A stretch of DNA of 64,000 nt from Zipacnadum sp036504235 (lineage in GTDB: Bacteria; Armatimonadota; Zipacnadia; Zipacnadales; Zipacnadaceae). The position numbers and the translations under genes were made by a program. The notes below the pieces were generated by a model. It was not told the DNA's origin and made no database searches. It worked only from the letters and a program-made list of their open reading frames with translations. This document shows, piece by piece, positions 24,576 through 33,348 of the stretch. The DNA lies in assembly GCA_036504235.1 (NCBI GenBank), contig DASXVN010000006.1:1-64000 (forward strand), written 5' to 3'. Within the stretch, counting starts at the first letter, position 1. Every line of letters begins with the position of its first letter.

Positions 24576-25538
24576 CTAGTTGCCGCTGAGCTTCTGCCCC
24601 ACCGAAACCAGATGCTGCGTCAGACGGTCGCGCTCCGCCGCGGTGCTCCAGGTGAGCCAGGTGAAGCCGAACTCCCGCCGGAACCAGGTCAGTTGCCGCT
24701 TGGCGAAGTTGCGCGTCTCCTGAGCGATGGCTTCCTGCGCCTGCTCGAGAGACAGCTTGCCCTCCAGCACCTCATAGAGGGTGGGATAGCCCAGAGCGCG
24801 CAGGGCGGGCAACTCCGGGCTTAAGTTCGCTTCCCGCAGCGCCGCCACTTCGTCCCGCCAACCCGCGCGCAGCATGACCTCGACCCGTTGGGAAATGCGC
24901 TCGTAGAGCAGATCGCGGGGGCAGGTCAGCACGTAAGCTAATACAGTATACCGTATGTGCGGGGTCCGGTCAACGTCGGCCCAGTCGGACAGCGCCCGGC
25001 CGGTGCTCTCCCAGACCTCCAGCGCGCGCACCATGCGCCGCTCATCGTTCGGCGAGATCCGCGCCGCGGCGGCCGGGTCCACCTCCGCCAGGCGCCGGTG
25101 CAGCGCCTCCGGGCCCTCCGCGGCCGCCTGCGCTTGCAGGCGCTCGCGCAAGAGGGGGGTCAGCTTCGCGGACTCGGGGGGGAGGGTGTAGTGGCGCAGC
25201 AGGGCGCGCAGGTACAGTCCCGTGCCCCCGCAGACGATGGGTAGATGTCCGCGGCTCCAGGAGTCCCGGGCCGCCTCCGCCGCGAGGTTCTGGAAGTGGG
25301 CCACCGTGTAGCGCTCGCGGGGGTCGCGCTCGCCGATCAGGTGAAAGCGCACCCGGCGCTGCTCCTCCGGGGTGGGCTGGGCGGTGCCGATGGCCATGCC
25401 CCGGTAGATCTGGAAGGCGTCCGCGGAGATGATCTCGCCGCCCACCGCCTCGGCCACCTGCAGGGCCGCCTCCGTCTTGCCGGTCGCCGTGGGGCCGGCG
25501 ATTACCAGCAGGGGGATAGGCGGTTCTGCGAGATTCAT
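24576..25538 (-). CDS. miaA: tRNA dimethylallyltransferase
   Basis: This 320-residue enzyme transfers a dimethylallyl group to A37 of tRNAs reading UNN codons. P-loop GPTATGKT at 15-22, SADAFQIYRGMAIGTAQP (the usual family sequence has SADSxQVY), HLIGERDPRERYTVAHF, CGGTGLYLRALL, and TRNFAKRQLTWFR near the C-terminus. Its start overlaps the mutL stop by four bases (ATGA), a common miaA-mutL pairing. Confidence 0.95.
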   Translation of the reverse strand: MNLAEPPIPLLVIAGPTATGKTEAALQVAEAVGGEIISADAFQIYRGMAIGTAQPTPEEQRRVRFHLIGERDPRERYTVAHFQNLAAEAARDSWSRGHLPIVCGGTGLYLRALLRHYTLPPESAKLTPLLRERLQAQAAAEGPEALHRRLAEVDPAAAARISPNDERRMVRALEVWESTGRALSDWADVDRTPHIRYTVLAYVLTCPRDLLYERISQRVEVMLRAGWRDEVAALREANLSPELPALRALGYPTLYEVLEGKLSLEQAQEAIAQETRNFAKRQLTWFRREFGFTWLTWSTAAERDRLTQHLVSVGQKLSGN

Positions 25539-27316
25539 CGGTGAAACCGCCGGTCTACCTGGTTCTGGGGGAAGTCAATGATGATGGGGTCGCCGTGCGG
25601 GCAGACCGCCGGGGTCTGCGTGGCCAGCAGGTCGCGGAGCAGGTTCTGCATCTCCGCCGGGGTCAGGCGCTCGCCCGCGGTGATCGCCGCGTGGCAGGCC
25701 ACCCGCGCCAGGAGTTCCTCGCGCGCCAGGTGCCACTGGGCGGGCAGTTCCGACTCGGCGAGGTCCGCGGCCAGCTCGCGCAGGGTCATCAGCGGGTCGC
25801 GATACGCCGCCGCCGCGGGCACCGCGCGCACCAGGAAACTGGAGCCGCCGAACTCCTCGAGCTGGTAGCCGAGCTGTTCCAGGGCCTCACGGCTCTCCGT
25901 CAGCCCCGAGAACTCCGGCCCGGTCAGTTCCAGCGTCTGGGGCAGGGCCAAAAGCTGCGCGGGGCCGCGCTCGGCCTGCTGCAGGAGACGGTCAAAGAGC
26001 ACCCGCTCGGCCGCCCGGTGCTGATCCACCAGCACCAGCCGCTCGGCGGAATGGGCCACCAGATAGCGGTTCCACAACTGCCCGAGGAGTTGCAGATGGC
26101 CGGGGACCGGGGCGGTCGCCGGCGTCTCGCGGGGGGCTCCCTCCGGCTCCTCGCCGTAGAGTTCCAGGCCCACATCGCGCTCGTCCACTTCGGCGAAAAA
26201 GGGGTTGACGCGTAGCCGCTGAATCTCGCCGCGGCGGTCGAAGTCCGGCGGCTCAATCCGTCCCGCCGGGAGCAGCCCACCGGGGGCAGCACCGGCGGAG
26301 TTGTAGCGCTGGTCGAGCGAGCGGTAGCCCTCGCGGGCCAGCGCCTCGGACACCGCGCGCTCCATCAGCGAGAAGCTCTCGCCGGGCCGCTTGAAGCGCA
26401 CCTCAATCTTGGTCGGGTGGACGTTGGGGTCCACCTGGTCGGCCTCGATGGTCACGTGCAGCACGCAGAGCGGCTGGCGGCCCGCCGGGAGCAGCATCCC
26501 GTAGGCATGCGCCAGCGCCGCCGCCAGGCTCCGGGAGCGCACGTAGCGCCGGTTTACGTAGAAGAACTGCTGGGCGCGGTTGGCCCGCAGCACCCGGGGC
26601 GAGGAGACGTAGCCCTGCACGCGCAGGCCGCCGACCTCCAGGTCCACCGCGACCAACTCCCGCGCCAGATCGCTCCCCAGGCAGGCCGCAATCGCCTCCC
26701 CCAGGTCGCCGGAGCCGCTGGTGGCGAGGAGCTGCGCATCGTTGTGCAGCAGCCGCAGGGAGACCTCCGGGTAGGCCAGGGCCAGGCGGGTCACCCACTC
26801 CTGGCAATGCCCGCGCTCGGTGGCGGTGGTGGCGAGGAACTTGCGGCGCGCGGGGGTATTGTAGAACAGGTCGGCCATGGCCACAGTGGTCCCCGGCGCG
26901 CTGCCGATCTCCTCCAGGGCGGTGATCTCGCCGCCGTCCACGGTGATCACGGTGCCGGCCGGGGCGTCCGCGGGCCGGGTCACGATCTTCAGCCGCGAGA
27001 CCGCGCCGATGCTGGGCAGGGCCTCCCCGCGAAAGCCCAGCGTCTCAATGCTCTCCAGGTCCTCGGCCTCGTTGATCTTGGAGGTGGCAAAGCGGTGTAC
27101 CGCCAGCACCAGGTCCTCGGCGGTCATGCCGCAGCCGTCGTCGGTGACCTGGAGCAACTCCTTGCCGCCCTCGCGCAGGCGCACCTCAATGCGCCGCGCC
27201 CCGGCGTCGATGGAGTTCTCCACCAGCTCCTTGAGCGCACTGGCGGGACGCTCCACCACCTCGCCGGCGGCGATCAGGTTGGCCAGATTGTCGGGCAGAA
27301 TGTGGATGCGGGACAC
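25535..27316 (-). CDS. mutL: DNA mismatch repair protein MutL
   Basis: This 593-residue protein has a GHKL ATPase N-terminus (LVENSIDAGA with Glu33 and Asn34; DDGCGM; TSKI; GFRGEALPSIGAVS) and a C-terminal dimerisation/endonuclease-type domain. The latter contains VDQHRAAERVLFDRLL, ACHAAITAGERLTPAEM and CPHGDP, close to but not identical with the DQHA(X)2E(X)4E and CPHGRP motifs, so nicking activity is plausible rather than certain. It is coupled to miaA. No mutS is in the window. Confidence 0.94.
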   Translation of the reverse strand: MSRIHILPDNLANLIAAGEVVERPASALKELVENSIDAGARRIEVRLREGGKELLQVTDDGCGMTAEDLVLAVHRFATSKINEAEDLESIETLGFRGEALPSIGAVSRLKIVTRPADAPAGTVITVDGGEITALEEIGSAPGTTVAMADLFYNTPARRKFLATTATERGHCQEWVTRLALAYPEVSLRLLHNDAQLLATSGSGDLGEAIAACLGSDLARELVAVDLEVGGLRVQGYVSSPRVLRANRAQQFFYVNRRYVRSRSLAAALAHAYGMLLPAGRQPLCVLHVTIEADQVDPNVHPTKIEVRFKRPGESFSLMERAVSEALAREGYRSLDQRYNSAGAAPGGLLPAGRIEPPDFDRRGEIQRLRVNPFFAEVDERDVGLELYGEEPEGAPRETPATAPVPGHLQLLGQLWNRYLVAHSAERLVLVDQHRAAERVLFDRLLQQAERGPAQLLALPQTLELTGPEFSGLTESREALEQLGYQLEEFGGSSFLVRAVPAAAAYRDPLMTLRELAADLAESELPAQWHLAREELLARVACHAAITAGERLTPAEMQNLLRDLLATQTPAVCPHGDPIIIDFPQNQVDRRFHR

Positions 27317-27340
27317 GCGTTTGCCTCTTGGTTGCGGACT

Positions 27341-28147
27341 CTAGACGCCGCGCAGGTACTCGCGGAGTTCGCTTGCGCTCTGGGGCAGGATTTCTTCGGG
27401 CGGGAAGCAACTGATCCACTCGCCGGACAGCGCGCCCGCATAGCCGGCCGCGGCCAGCAGGCGGATCGCCTCGGCGTGGGGGACTTGGCCGGCGCCGGTC
27501 AGGGCCGGGGTGAGCTGGTCCACGTCGTCCTCCGGCCAGGTGTAGTCGTGAATGTGGCAGTGGTAGACCTGGCCCTGCAGGTTCTCCCAGGACTCCTCCG
27601 CGGTCTCGCCCATGCGGGCGGTGTGGAGGATATCCCAGCAGTACCCCAGGCGGGGATGATCCACGCGGTTGATGACCCCGGCAGTCTCGGCCGAGCGGCA
27701 GAAGCGGTCGTGGGTCTCCAGGCAGAGGTTGACGCCGCATTTGTCGGCGACCTTGACGCACTGCGCCAGCGCCGCGGCGACCCGGTCCTGGCTCTCCTCC
27801 AGCGTGGTTTCCTCGACCGGCAGGCCGCCGAAGACGCGCAGATTGGGGCTGCCCAGATCGGCGGCCAGCTGCAGGTAGCGCTTGGTCTCCTCCACCGCCT
27901 CGGCGATCTGCTCGGGCTGCGGGAGGTTGTACTTCAGCGAGGTGGCGACGCAGGCGATCTCCACGCCGCAGTCCTCGCATTGGGATTTGATATCGGCGCG
28001 CTGGCGCTTGGTGGCGCTGAGCTCAACGCCGTGCTTCTGGTTGCCGCAGCGCGGCTCCAGGGCGTCATAGCCATAGCGAATGGCGGCGGTGAGGTGCTGC
28101 TCCAGGCTCCAGTCGGGTGCGACCCATGTCATAAAGGCCAGTTTCAT
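27341..28147 (-). CDS. Sugar phosphate isomerase/epimerase-like TIM-barrel protein
   Basis: This 268-residue protein belongs to the xylose-isomerase-like/AP endonuclease 2 family. Visible metal-ligand type segments are VNLCLETHDRF, GYCWDILHTARMG, YHCHIHDYTW and ALSGEWISCF, in the usual barrel order. The substrate cannot be read from the sequence. It sits between mutL and the 3-methyladenine glycosylase gene on the same strand with gaps of 24-25 bases, so it may be co-transcribed with repair genes; an endonuclease IV role is less likely because the canonical nine metal ligands are not all apparent. Confidence 0.75.
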   Translation of the reverse strand: MKLAFMTWVAPDWSLEQHLTAAIRYGYDALEPRCGNQKHGVELSATKRQRADIKSQCEDCGVEIACVATSLKYNLPQPEQIAEAVEETKRYLQLAADLGSPNLRVFGGLPVEETTLEESQDRVAAALAQCVKVADKCGVNLCLETHDRFCRSAETAGVINRVDHPRLGYCWDILHTARMGETAEESWENLQGQVYHCHIHDYTWPEDDVDQLTPALTGAGQVPHAEAIRLLAAAGYAGALSGEWISCFPPEEILPQSASELREYLRGV

Positions 28148-28172
28148 GGGTGATACTCCTTCAGATGATGAT

Positions 28173-28763
28173 CTAAGAAAAGCGACGCGACAGATAACGG
28201 CTGCCGGCGAGGCCGAAGCGCAACAACTCGCGCCCGCCCCGGTCCGGGTGAATACCGATGCGCACTCCTGAGGTGATCTCGGCCGGGTCGCCGGGCCCGC
28301 GGCGGACGGTCAGCGGGGGAGAGGTGATATCGCCCCCGTCGTAGCGATCATCAATATCCAGCGCCTGCGTGAGCTTCCCCGGTCCGCTGCACAGCTCCCG
28401 CAGGCTCTCCCGGCCCCGGCGGCGGCGCATCAGGTCCAGGCCCGCCACCGGCTCCAAAGCGCGGATCAGGACGGCCTCCGGCACGCCCGCCGGCTGGGTG
28501 ACCAGGTTCAGGCACCAGTGTACCCCATAAATGCGGTAGACATAGATGGTGCCCGGTGCCGCGTACATCGGCGCGTTGCGCTGCGTCTGCCCCCGCCAGG
28601 CGTGGGAGCCGGGGTCGCCGACGAGGTAGGCCTCGGTCTCCACGATGATTCCGGCCGTCGCGCCCTCCGGCTGCTCGTGGACCAGGAGTTGCCCCAGCAG
28701 GCCGCGGGCGACCTCCACGGTCGGCTGCAGGTAGAAGTCGGCCGGTAGAATATGCGCTTTCAT
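28173..28763 (-). CDS. DNA-3-methyladenine glycosylase (AAG/MPG family)
   Basis: This 196-residue protein excises alkylated purines. Family features are ARGLLGQLLVHE, IVETEAYLVGDPGSHAWRG with catalytic Glu in VETEAY, RNAPMYAAPGTIYVYRIYGVHWCLN, EAVLIRALEP and CSGPGKLTQAL. ATG 28763 is chosen over a GTG two codons upstream. It is the first gene of the long minus-strand housekeeping block. Confidence 0.92.
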   Translation of the reverse strand: MKAHILPADFYLQPTVEVARGLLGQLLVHEQPEGATAGIIVETEAYLVGDPGSHAWRGQTQRNAPMYAAPGTIYVYRIYGVHWCLNLVTQPAGVPEAVLIRALEPVAGLDLMRRRRGRESLRELCSGPGKLTQALDIDDRYDGGDITSPPLTVRRGPGDPAEITSGVRIGIHPDRGGRELLRFGLAGSRYLSRRFS

Positions 28764-28824
28764 AAGCACAGAAGATTTCCGGGAAAAGGCTCCGGGCCGA
28801 GGTTACGCCACCTCGCGAGGTGGG

Positions 28825-28930
28825 TATACTGGAGGCGCAAGGATGAACCTGACAGACTGGATCGGCTTAGCATGAGAAAACCCCAAGTGCCCCCCTGCGG
28901 CCGCGTCCAGTTGGGTTCATCCTTGCACTT
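28825..28930 (+). ncRNA. Candidate structured RNA with its own -10 element
   Basis: GCAAGGATGAACC (28837-28849) pairs perfectly with GGTTCATCCTTGC (28914-28926). Inside it ACTGGA (28856-28861) pairs with TCCAGT (28906-28911), and CGGC (28863-28866) with GCCG (28900-28903). A TATACT (28825-28830) lies seven bases upstream of the outer stem and CACTTTTC follows it. No open frame explains the pairing. It lacks the SRP-RNA signature and does not resemble tmRNA or RNase P. It may be a novel small RNA or a long inverted repeat. Confidence 0.45.
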
Positions 28931-29019
28931 TTCCCGGGGGTAGCTTCCCTGAAAGCCCCCCGAACACCTGCCCGGAGAGCGTCACTTCGTCGGGCGGGGA
29001 AGAAAGCGTCACGCGGGGC

Positions 29020-29048
29020 TTGACACCCGGGCGCAAGTTGACTATATT
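29020..29048 (+). promoter_or_regulatory. Promoter of tRNA-Leu
   Basis: A perfect TTGACA (29020-29025), 17-base spacer and TATATT (29043-29048) immediately upstream of the tRNA at 29059. Confidence 0.8.
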
Positions 29049-29058
29049 ATAGCCCTGT

Positions 29059-29145
29059 GCCGAAGTGGTGGAATTGGCAGACACGCTGTCCTCAGGAGGC
29101 AGTGGGCGCACGCTCGTGCCGGTTCGAGTCCGGCCTTCGGCACCA
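29059..29145 (+). tRNA. tRNA-Leu (anticodon CAG)
   Basis: A class II tRNA of 87 bases with acceptor GCCGAAG/CTTCGGC, anticodon stem CTGTC/GGCAG around loop CTCAGGA (anticodon CAG, reading CUG), a long variable arm (GTGGGCGCACGCTCGT), T-arm GCCGG-TTCGAGT-CCGGC, and an encoded CCA. It has its own promoter and terminator. Confidence 0.95.
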
Positions 29146-29157
29146 GATTGGCCCGCC

Positions 29158-29191
29158 GGCGACGTCTCACTCTGAGGCGTCGCCTTTTTTT
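29158..29191 (+). terminator. Terminator after tRNA-Leu
   Basis: GGCGACGTCTCA-CTC-TGAGGCGTCGCC forms a 12-bp stem (one G-T pair) followed by seven T. Confidence 0.92.
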
Positions 29192-29274
29192 GTGCGTCGC
29201 CGCAGCAGTAGACTCTCCCGCGAGCCGTCCGCGGTATTGGCCGCGGAATCATGTCTTGTGGGAGGAAGACGAAA

Positions 29275-29994
29275 ATGCAGTTCAAGCACCTCGTAGTAGC
29301 GCTGTTGGTTTTGGCCGTCAGCGCCCCCCTGGCTCTGGCCGGCGATGTGGTGGCCATGCCCACCGGCAACTCGGTCCCCGCCAAGACCGTTCAGGTCAAC
29401 TACATCTACTGGAACACCGACGCAATCAACACCCCGGTCGGCAAGGTTCGCGATTTCATCAACATTGGTGAGGTCTTCGTGGGCGTCACCGATCGGCTGG
29501 AGATCGACTACCTGTACGCCGCCCCGCAGGGCTGGGACAAGGTCTCCGACAACAGCTTCGTCAATGAGGTAAACGCCTACTATACGGTCGTCAAGGAAGC
29601 CCCGGGCCGGCACCCGCAGCTCATCCTGGGCGCGACCAACCTCACTGGCGCCGACTGGCTGCCCAGCCTGCAGCGGCCCAACCCCGACGGCGGCGACGAT
29701 CGCGTGTCCCCCTTCGCCGTGGCGTCCTACAACATCCAGACCCCGAATGGCGCGCCCAACTGGGACAAGCCGCTGGTCCGCGCTCACCTGGGCTTTGGCA
29801 CCGGCTGGCATGACAACGCCTTCTTCGGTGGCGTGCAGACCATGTTCACCCCGAAGATCGGCCTGGCCGTGTTCAACTACCAGCGCTACCCGGCGTACCT
29901 GGTAGCCTACATGCCGATTCCGGGCATGGAGCTGAACGCGGGCTACGATCACGGCGCGCCGCTGGCGCACGTGAGCTACAACCTGCACTGGTAG
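29275..29994 (+). CDS. Secreted beta-barrel-like outer-membrane protein, function unknown
   Basis: This 239-residue protein starts at ATG 29275 behind GGGAGGAAG; the first 22 residues (MQFKHLVVALLVLAVSAPLALA) are a signal peptide ending in AxA. The mature part is rich in alternating polar and aromatic residues (VNYIYWNTDAIN, LEIDYLYAAPQGW, FFGGVQTMFTPKIGLAVFNYQRYPAYLVAYM) and ends in an aromatic residue (NLHW). These traits suit a small outer-membrane barrel; I do not recognise the family. It lies between strong terminators and so is probably transcribed alone. Confidence 0.65.
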   Translation: MQFKHLVVALLVLAVSAPLALAGDVVAMPTGNSVPAKTVQVNYIYWNTDAINTPVGKVRDFINIGEVFVGVTDRLEIDYLYAAPQGWDKVSDNSFVNEVNAYYTVVKEAPGRHPQLILGATNLTGADWLPSLQRPNPDGGDDRVSPFAVASYNIQTPNGAPNWDKPLVRAHLGFGTGWHDNAFFGGVQTMFTPKIGLAVFNYQRYPAYLVAYMPIPGMELNAGYDHGAPLAHVSYNLHW

Positions 29995-30025
29995 CAGTTC
30001 GCCAGGAGCAGACCGAGAACCATCC

Positions 30026-30056
30026 GGGCGGCGCCTTAGCAGGCGCCGCCCTTTTT
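30026..30056 (+). terminator. Terminator after the barrel-like protein gene
   Basis: GGGCGGCGCC (30026-30035), loop TTAGCA, GGCGCCGCCC (30042-30051), followed by five T. Confidence 0.92.
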
Positions 30057-30193
30057 CGTGCCCGCTCGGCGCGGCGCGCAGAGCAGTTGGGGAAGGTCCA
30101 CCCGCCCGCGACAGCGAAAAGCGCTGTGTTACGTACAAACCCCGGCGGGCGCCGCTGCGCCGGTCGGAGAGACAGAAGGAGGACTATCAGCCC

Positions 30194-32209
30194 ATGACCC
30201 AGTTCCATCTCTCGTATTACGGGCAGGCGCTGGTCACGCTGGCGCTGCTCGTGCTGGGCGCCACGCTGGCCACGGCCGACCTGACCCTCCCCTCGGTGAT
30301 CGGGGACCACATGATCATCCAGCAGGGCATACCCGCTCCGATCTGGGGCAAAGCCGCCCCCGGCGAGCAGGTTACCGTCAGCTATGCCGGTCAGACCAAG
30401 CACGCCACGGCCGACGCCGAGGGCCGCTGGATGGTCAAGCTGGACCCCGTGACCGCTCAGCCGGGCCAGCGGGGCCGCATGATGCGCATCGCCGGCCGTA
30501 ACAGCCAGATCGTGCTCCGCGACCTGATGGTGGGCGAGGTCTGGGTCTGCTCCGGCCAGTCCAACATGCAGTTCGCCACCGTCCAGAGCATTAACGGGGA
30601 AGCCGAGGTTGCGCAGGCCAACTACCCGCAGATGCGCCTGTTCACCGTGCCCAACGTCACCGCGCCCTTCCCGCAGGAGAACTGCGGCGGCCAGTGGCTG
30701 CCCTGCTCGCCGCAGACCGCCGCCGGCTTCTCGGCGGTAGGCTACTTCTTCGGCCGGGACCTGTTCCAGAACCTCGGCGTCCCCATTGGGCTGATCAACA
30801 CCTCCTGGGGCGGCACCGTGGCCGAGGCGTGGACCAGCGCCGCGGCGCTGCGCGCCAAGCTGCCGGAGTTCAACGCGGCGCTCGACATCATCGCCGGCCC
30901 GCAGGACGCTATGACCCAAGCCACGGAAAACTACCGCAAGCAGGTAGACGCGTTCAACGCGGCCACGCTGAAGCTGTACGATATGGAAGAGGACGTGGCG
31001 AGCGCTACCGCCGGCCGGGCCCGGGCTGACTATGATGACAAAGCCTGGAAGCAGATGCCCCTGCCGGCCGACTACCGCACCGTGCTGGGCGAGACCTACG
31101 GGCTGGTCTGGTTCCGCAAGACCGTTGACATCCCTGCCGCCTGGGCGGGCAAGGACCTGATTCTGCGGCCCGGTCCCATTGATGAAGTGGACGTCACCTG
31201 GTTCAACGGCGTCGAGGTCGGCGCCAAGGGCAACAGTCGTGCCCGCCAGACGCAATACTGGAATGTCGCCCGCGAGTACAAGGTGCCCGGCAACCTGGTT
31301 AAGGCGGGACCCAACGTAATTGCGATCCGGGTCAGCAACATCTACGGCCAGGGCGGCCTGTGGGGCCAGCCGGGAGACACCATGTTCGTGCAGAGCGCGG
31401 ACAACTCCGACAAAACTCACGTGTCTCTGGTCGGCAACTGGCGCTATGACGTAGAGTTCAAGCTCCCCGTCATGCCCGCTGACCCCAATAACCCCAATCG
31501 TCCCAGCATGCTCTATAACGCCATGATTGCCCCGCTGATCCCGGTCGGCATCCGCGGCGCTATCTGGTATCAGGGCGAGTCCAACGCGGGGAACGCCACC
31601 CAGTACCGCACCCTGCTGCCCACCATGATCACCGACTGGCGGACGCGCTGGGGCGAGGGCGACTTCCCCTTCCTGGTGGTAAGCCTGGCGAACTACACGG
31701 AGCGCCTGGCCCAGCCGCAGGACAGCCAATGGGCGGAGCTACGCGAGGCCCAGGCCCTGACCGCCGAGCGTTACCCGAAGGTCGGTCTGGCCATGGCCAT
31801 CGACATCGGCGACGCGGCCGATATTCACCCCAAGAACAAGCAGGAAGTGGGCCGCCGGCTGGCGCTGGACGCCGAGGCGATGGCCTACGGCGAGAAGGTC
31901 GTCTACTCCGGCCCGGTCTTCCGCAGCCTGAAGGTGGAGGGCGGCAAGGCCGTGCTCAGCTTCTCGCACGTGGAGGGCGGCCTGGTGGCCAAGGGCGGTC
32001 CCCTGACCGGGTTCGCTATCGCGGGCGCCGACGGCAAGTTCGTCTGGGCGAAGGCCGAGATCCGCGGCAGCCAGATCGTCGTCTGGTCCGACCAGGTAGC
32101 CGCGCCCGCGGCGGTGCGCTACGCGTGGGCCAATAACCCGGAGTGCAACCTGTACAACGGGGCCGGGCTGCCGGCGGTGCCCTTCCGCACTAACCCGCCC
32201 GCCAAGTAG
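30194..32209 (+). CDS. Secreted sialate O-acetylesterase-type SGNH hydrolase
   Basis: This 671-residue exported esterase probably removes acetyl groups from glycans. After an N-terminal signal (hydrophobic 11-27) comes a small beta domain (LPSVIGDHMIIQQG...APIWGKAAPGEQV), then the SGNH block I VCSGQSNMQF with catalytic Ser123. LINTSWGGTVAEAWTS, IWYQGESNAG and the Asp-His block DIGDAADIHPKNKQEVG follow. Residues about 300-420 form an inserted galactose-binding-like beta domain (WFRKTVDIPAAWAGKDLILRPGPIDEVDVTWFNG). The overall order matches bacterial SASA-family enzymes. It is monocistronic, with a strong terminator at 32233. Confidence 0.9.
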   Translation: MTQFHLSYYGQALVTLALLVLGATLATADLTLPSVIGDHMIIQQGIPAPIWGKAAPGEQVTVSYAGQTKHATADAEGRWMVKLDPVTAQPGQRGRMMRIAGRNSQIVLRDLMVGEVWVCSGQSNMQFATVQSINGEAEVAQANYPQMRLFTVPNVTAPFPQENCGGQWLPCSPQTAAGFSAVGYFFGRDLFQNLGVPIGLINTSWGGTVAEAWTSAAALRAKLPEFNAALDIIAGPQDAMTQATENYRKQVDAFNAATLKLYDMEEDVASATAGRARADYDDKAWKQMPLPADYRTVLGETYGLVWFRKTVDIPAAWAGKDLILRPGPIDEVDVTWFNGVEVGAKGNSRARQTQYWNVAREYKVPGNLVKAGPNVIAIRVSNIYGQGGLWGQPGDTMFVQSADNSDKTHVSLVGNWRYDVEFKLPVMPADPNNPNRPSMLYNAMIAPLIPVGIRGAIWYQGESNAGNATQYRTLLPTMITDWRTRWGEGDFPFLVVSLANYTERLAQPQDSQWAELREAQALTAERYPKVGLAMAIDIGDAADIHPKNKQEVGRRLALDAEAMAYGEKVVYSGPVFRSLKVEGGKAVLSFSHVEGGLVAKGGPLTGFAIAGADGKFVWAKAEIRGSQIVVWSDQVAAPAAVRYAWANNPECNLYNGAGLPAVPFRTNPPAK

Positions 32210-32232
32210 CCGCAAGTCAAGCAGCAAACACC

Positions 32233-32267
32233 AAGGCGGCCTCCCTCGGGAGGCCGCCTTTTCTTTT
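32233..32267. terminator. Terminator between the esterase and the convergent DUF362-like gene
   Basis: AAGGCGGCCTCCC (32233-32245), loop of two bases, GGGAGGCCGCCTT (32248-32260), then TTCTTTT. The symmetric A/T flanks could serve both convergent transcripts. Confidence 0.92.
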
Positions 32268-32289
32268 GGTCCATTGGCGTCAGTCCGCG

Positions 32290-33348
32290 CTACTCAGCCG
32301 GGGCGGGGAGCAGGAGATCGGTGCGGTCACCGACGACCTTAAGCTGGAGGTGCTCCGGGTCAGCCCGGCCGATCTTCCACTGGTCGGCGGCGGCCTGCAC
32401 GTAGTCCGGGGCGGGCGTCAGCGGCCAAGGCGCGCCCTTCACCAGCGCCCGCTTGGCCTCGAGAAGCTGCCGGCCCAGGGCGTCCAGGGCGACCGGGTCT
32501 CGCGAGCAAAGCAGGCCCCGGTACTCCCAGCGCGGCTTAGGGTCAGCAGCGGTGGGCAGCTCGTAAAAGGGGTTTGTGCAGTCCAGCAGGTGCAGCACTA
32601 CACGGCCGGCCAGGGGCGGGCGGGCGAGTACCGAGCCGATCTCGGGGGGAGAGGCGAGCAGCCGGAACATGGTGGGCGGGTCCACGGCACTGAGGCAGTT
32701 GTACAGCGCCCCGGTCATGCCCAGGACCGCGTGGGGCCGCAGGCAAGCGAGGTTGACGATCTTGTCGCACTGATCCAGCACCAGGCGGCTGTAGCCTCCG
32801 CGATAGCCGGCCCGGTCCGCGCCATACACGCGCACGCCGGGACCGGAGTCCCCCAGCGCGAAGCCGGCGGCGAAGAGGTCCGACTCCCGCGCGGAAAAGA
32901 TGAAGAGGTTCTCGGGGCGCACGCCCGCCTGGATGATCTGTTCGAGCACGGCCTCCACCAGCATCAGTTCCACCGGCGGATCGGCGACGTCCACCATCAA
33001 CGCCACCCGGTCGGTCTGCTGGAAGAGGGGCCAGGGGCTAGCGAGGCCGAGGGCGTGGCTGGAGTTCTTGACCAGGCCGTCTACGACCTCCCAGTCCACT
33101 TTGCCGGAAGGGTAGACGCCGGCGGGGGCGAACACCGGGCCGGGGAGGTAGAGATGGTCCGCGCGGGCCAGGCCCACCGGGGAGAGCACCGGCGGCGGGG
33201 CGGCCTCCTGCGCGCGGGCGGGGCCGAGCGCGGGCAAGACCAGCGCGGCCGCCAGGGCCAGCCAGCCGAGCAAAGACAAGTGTGTGCGGGTCCTCAACGT
33301 GCACCCATCTGCTTTCGCGGGGAAGTCCGCGAGGGGGCTGCGCTGCAC
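32290..33348 (-). CDS. Secreted DUF362-like protein
   Basis: This 352-residue protein contains the DUF362 pattern: CDKIVNLACLRPHAVLGMTGALYNCLSAV (compare the family's K-H-GVTG-LKN block) and LLCSRDPVALDALGRQLLE. A hydrophobic N-terminal segment (LSLLGWLALAAALVLPALGPARAQ) indicates export. The start is uncertain: GTG 33348 directly abuts the stop of the upstream gene, while TTG 33297 lies closer to the signal peptide. Function of the family is unclear; some members carry ferredoxin domains, which this one lacks. It is probably co-transcribed with the transaldolase-like gene. Confidence 0.7.
   Translation of the reverse strand: MQRSPLADFPAKADGCTLRTRTHLSLLGWLALAAALVLPALGPARAQEAAPPPVLSPVGLARADHLYLPGPVFAPAGVYPSGKVDWEVVDGLVKNSSHALGLASPWPLFQQTDRVALMVDVADPPVELMLVEAVLEQIIQAGVRPENLFIFSARESDLFAAGFALGDSGPGVRVYGADRAGYRGGYSRLVLDQCDKIVNLACLRPHAVLGMTGALYNCLSAVDPPTMFRLLASPPEIGSVLARPPLAGRVVLHLLDCTNPFYELPTAADPKPRWEYRGLLCSRDPVALDALGRQLLEAKRALVKGAPWPLTPAPDYVQAAADQWKIGRADPEHLQLKVVGDRTDLLLPAPAE

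Noticed and set aside
28825..28930. SRP RNA (ffs) or 6S RNA
   Set aside because: The GGAAGG...GCAGCA apical signature of SRP RNA is absent on both strands, and the size and bulge pattern do not suit 6S RNA.
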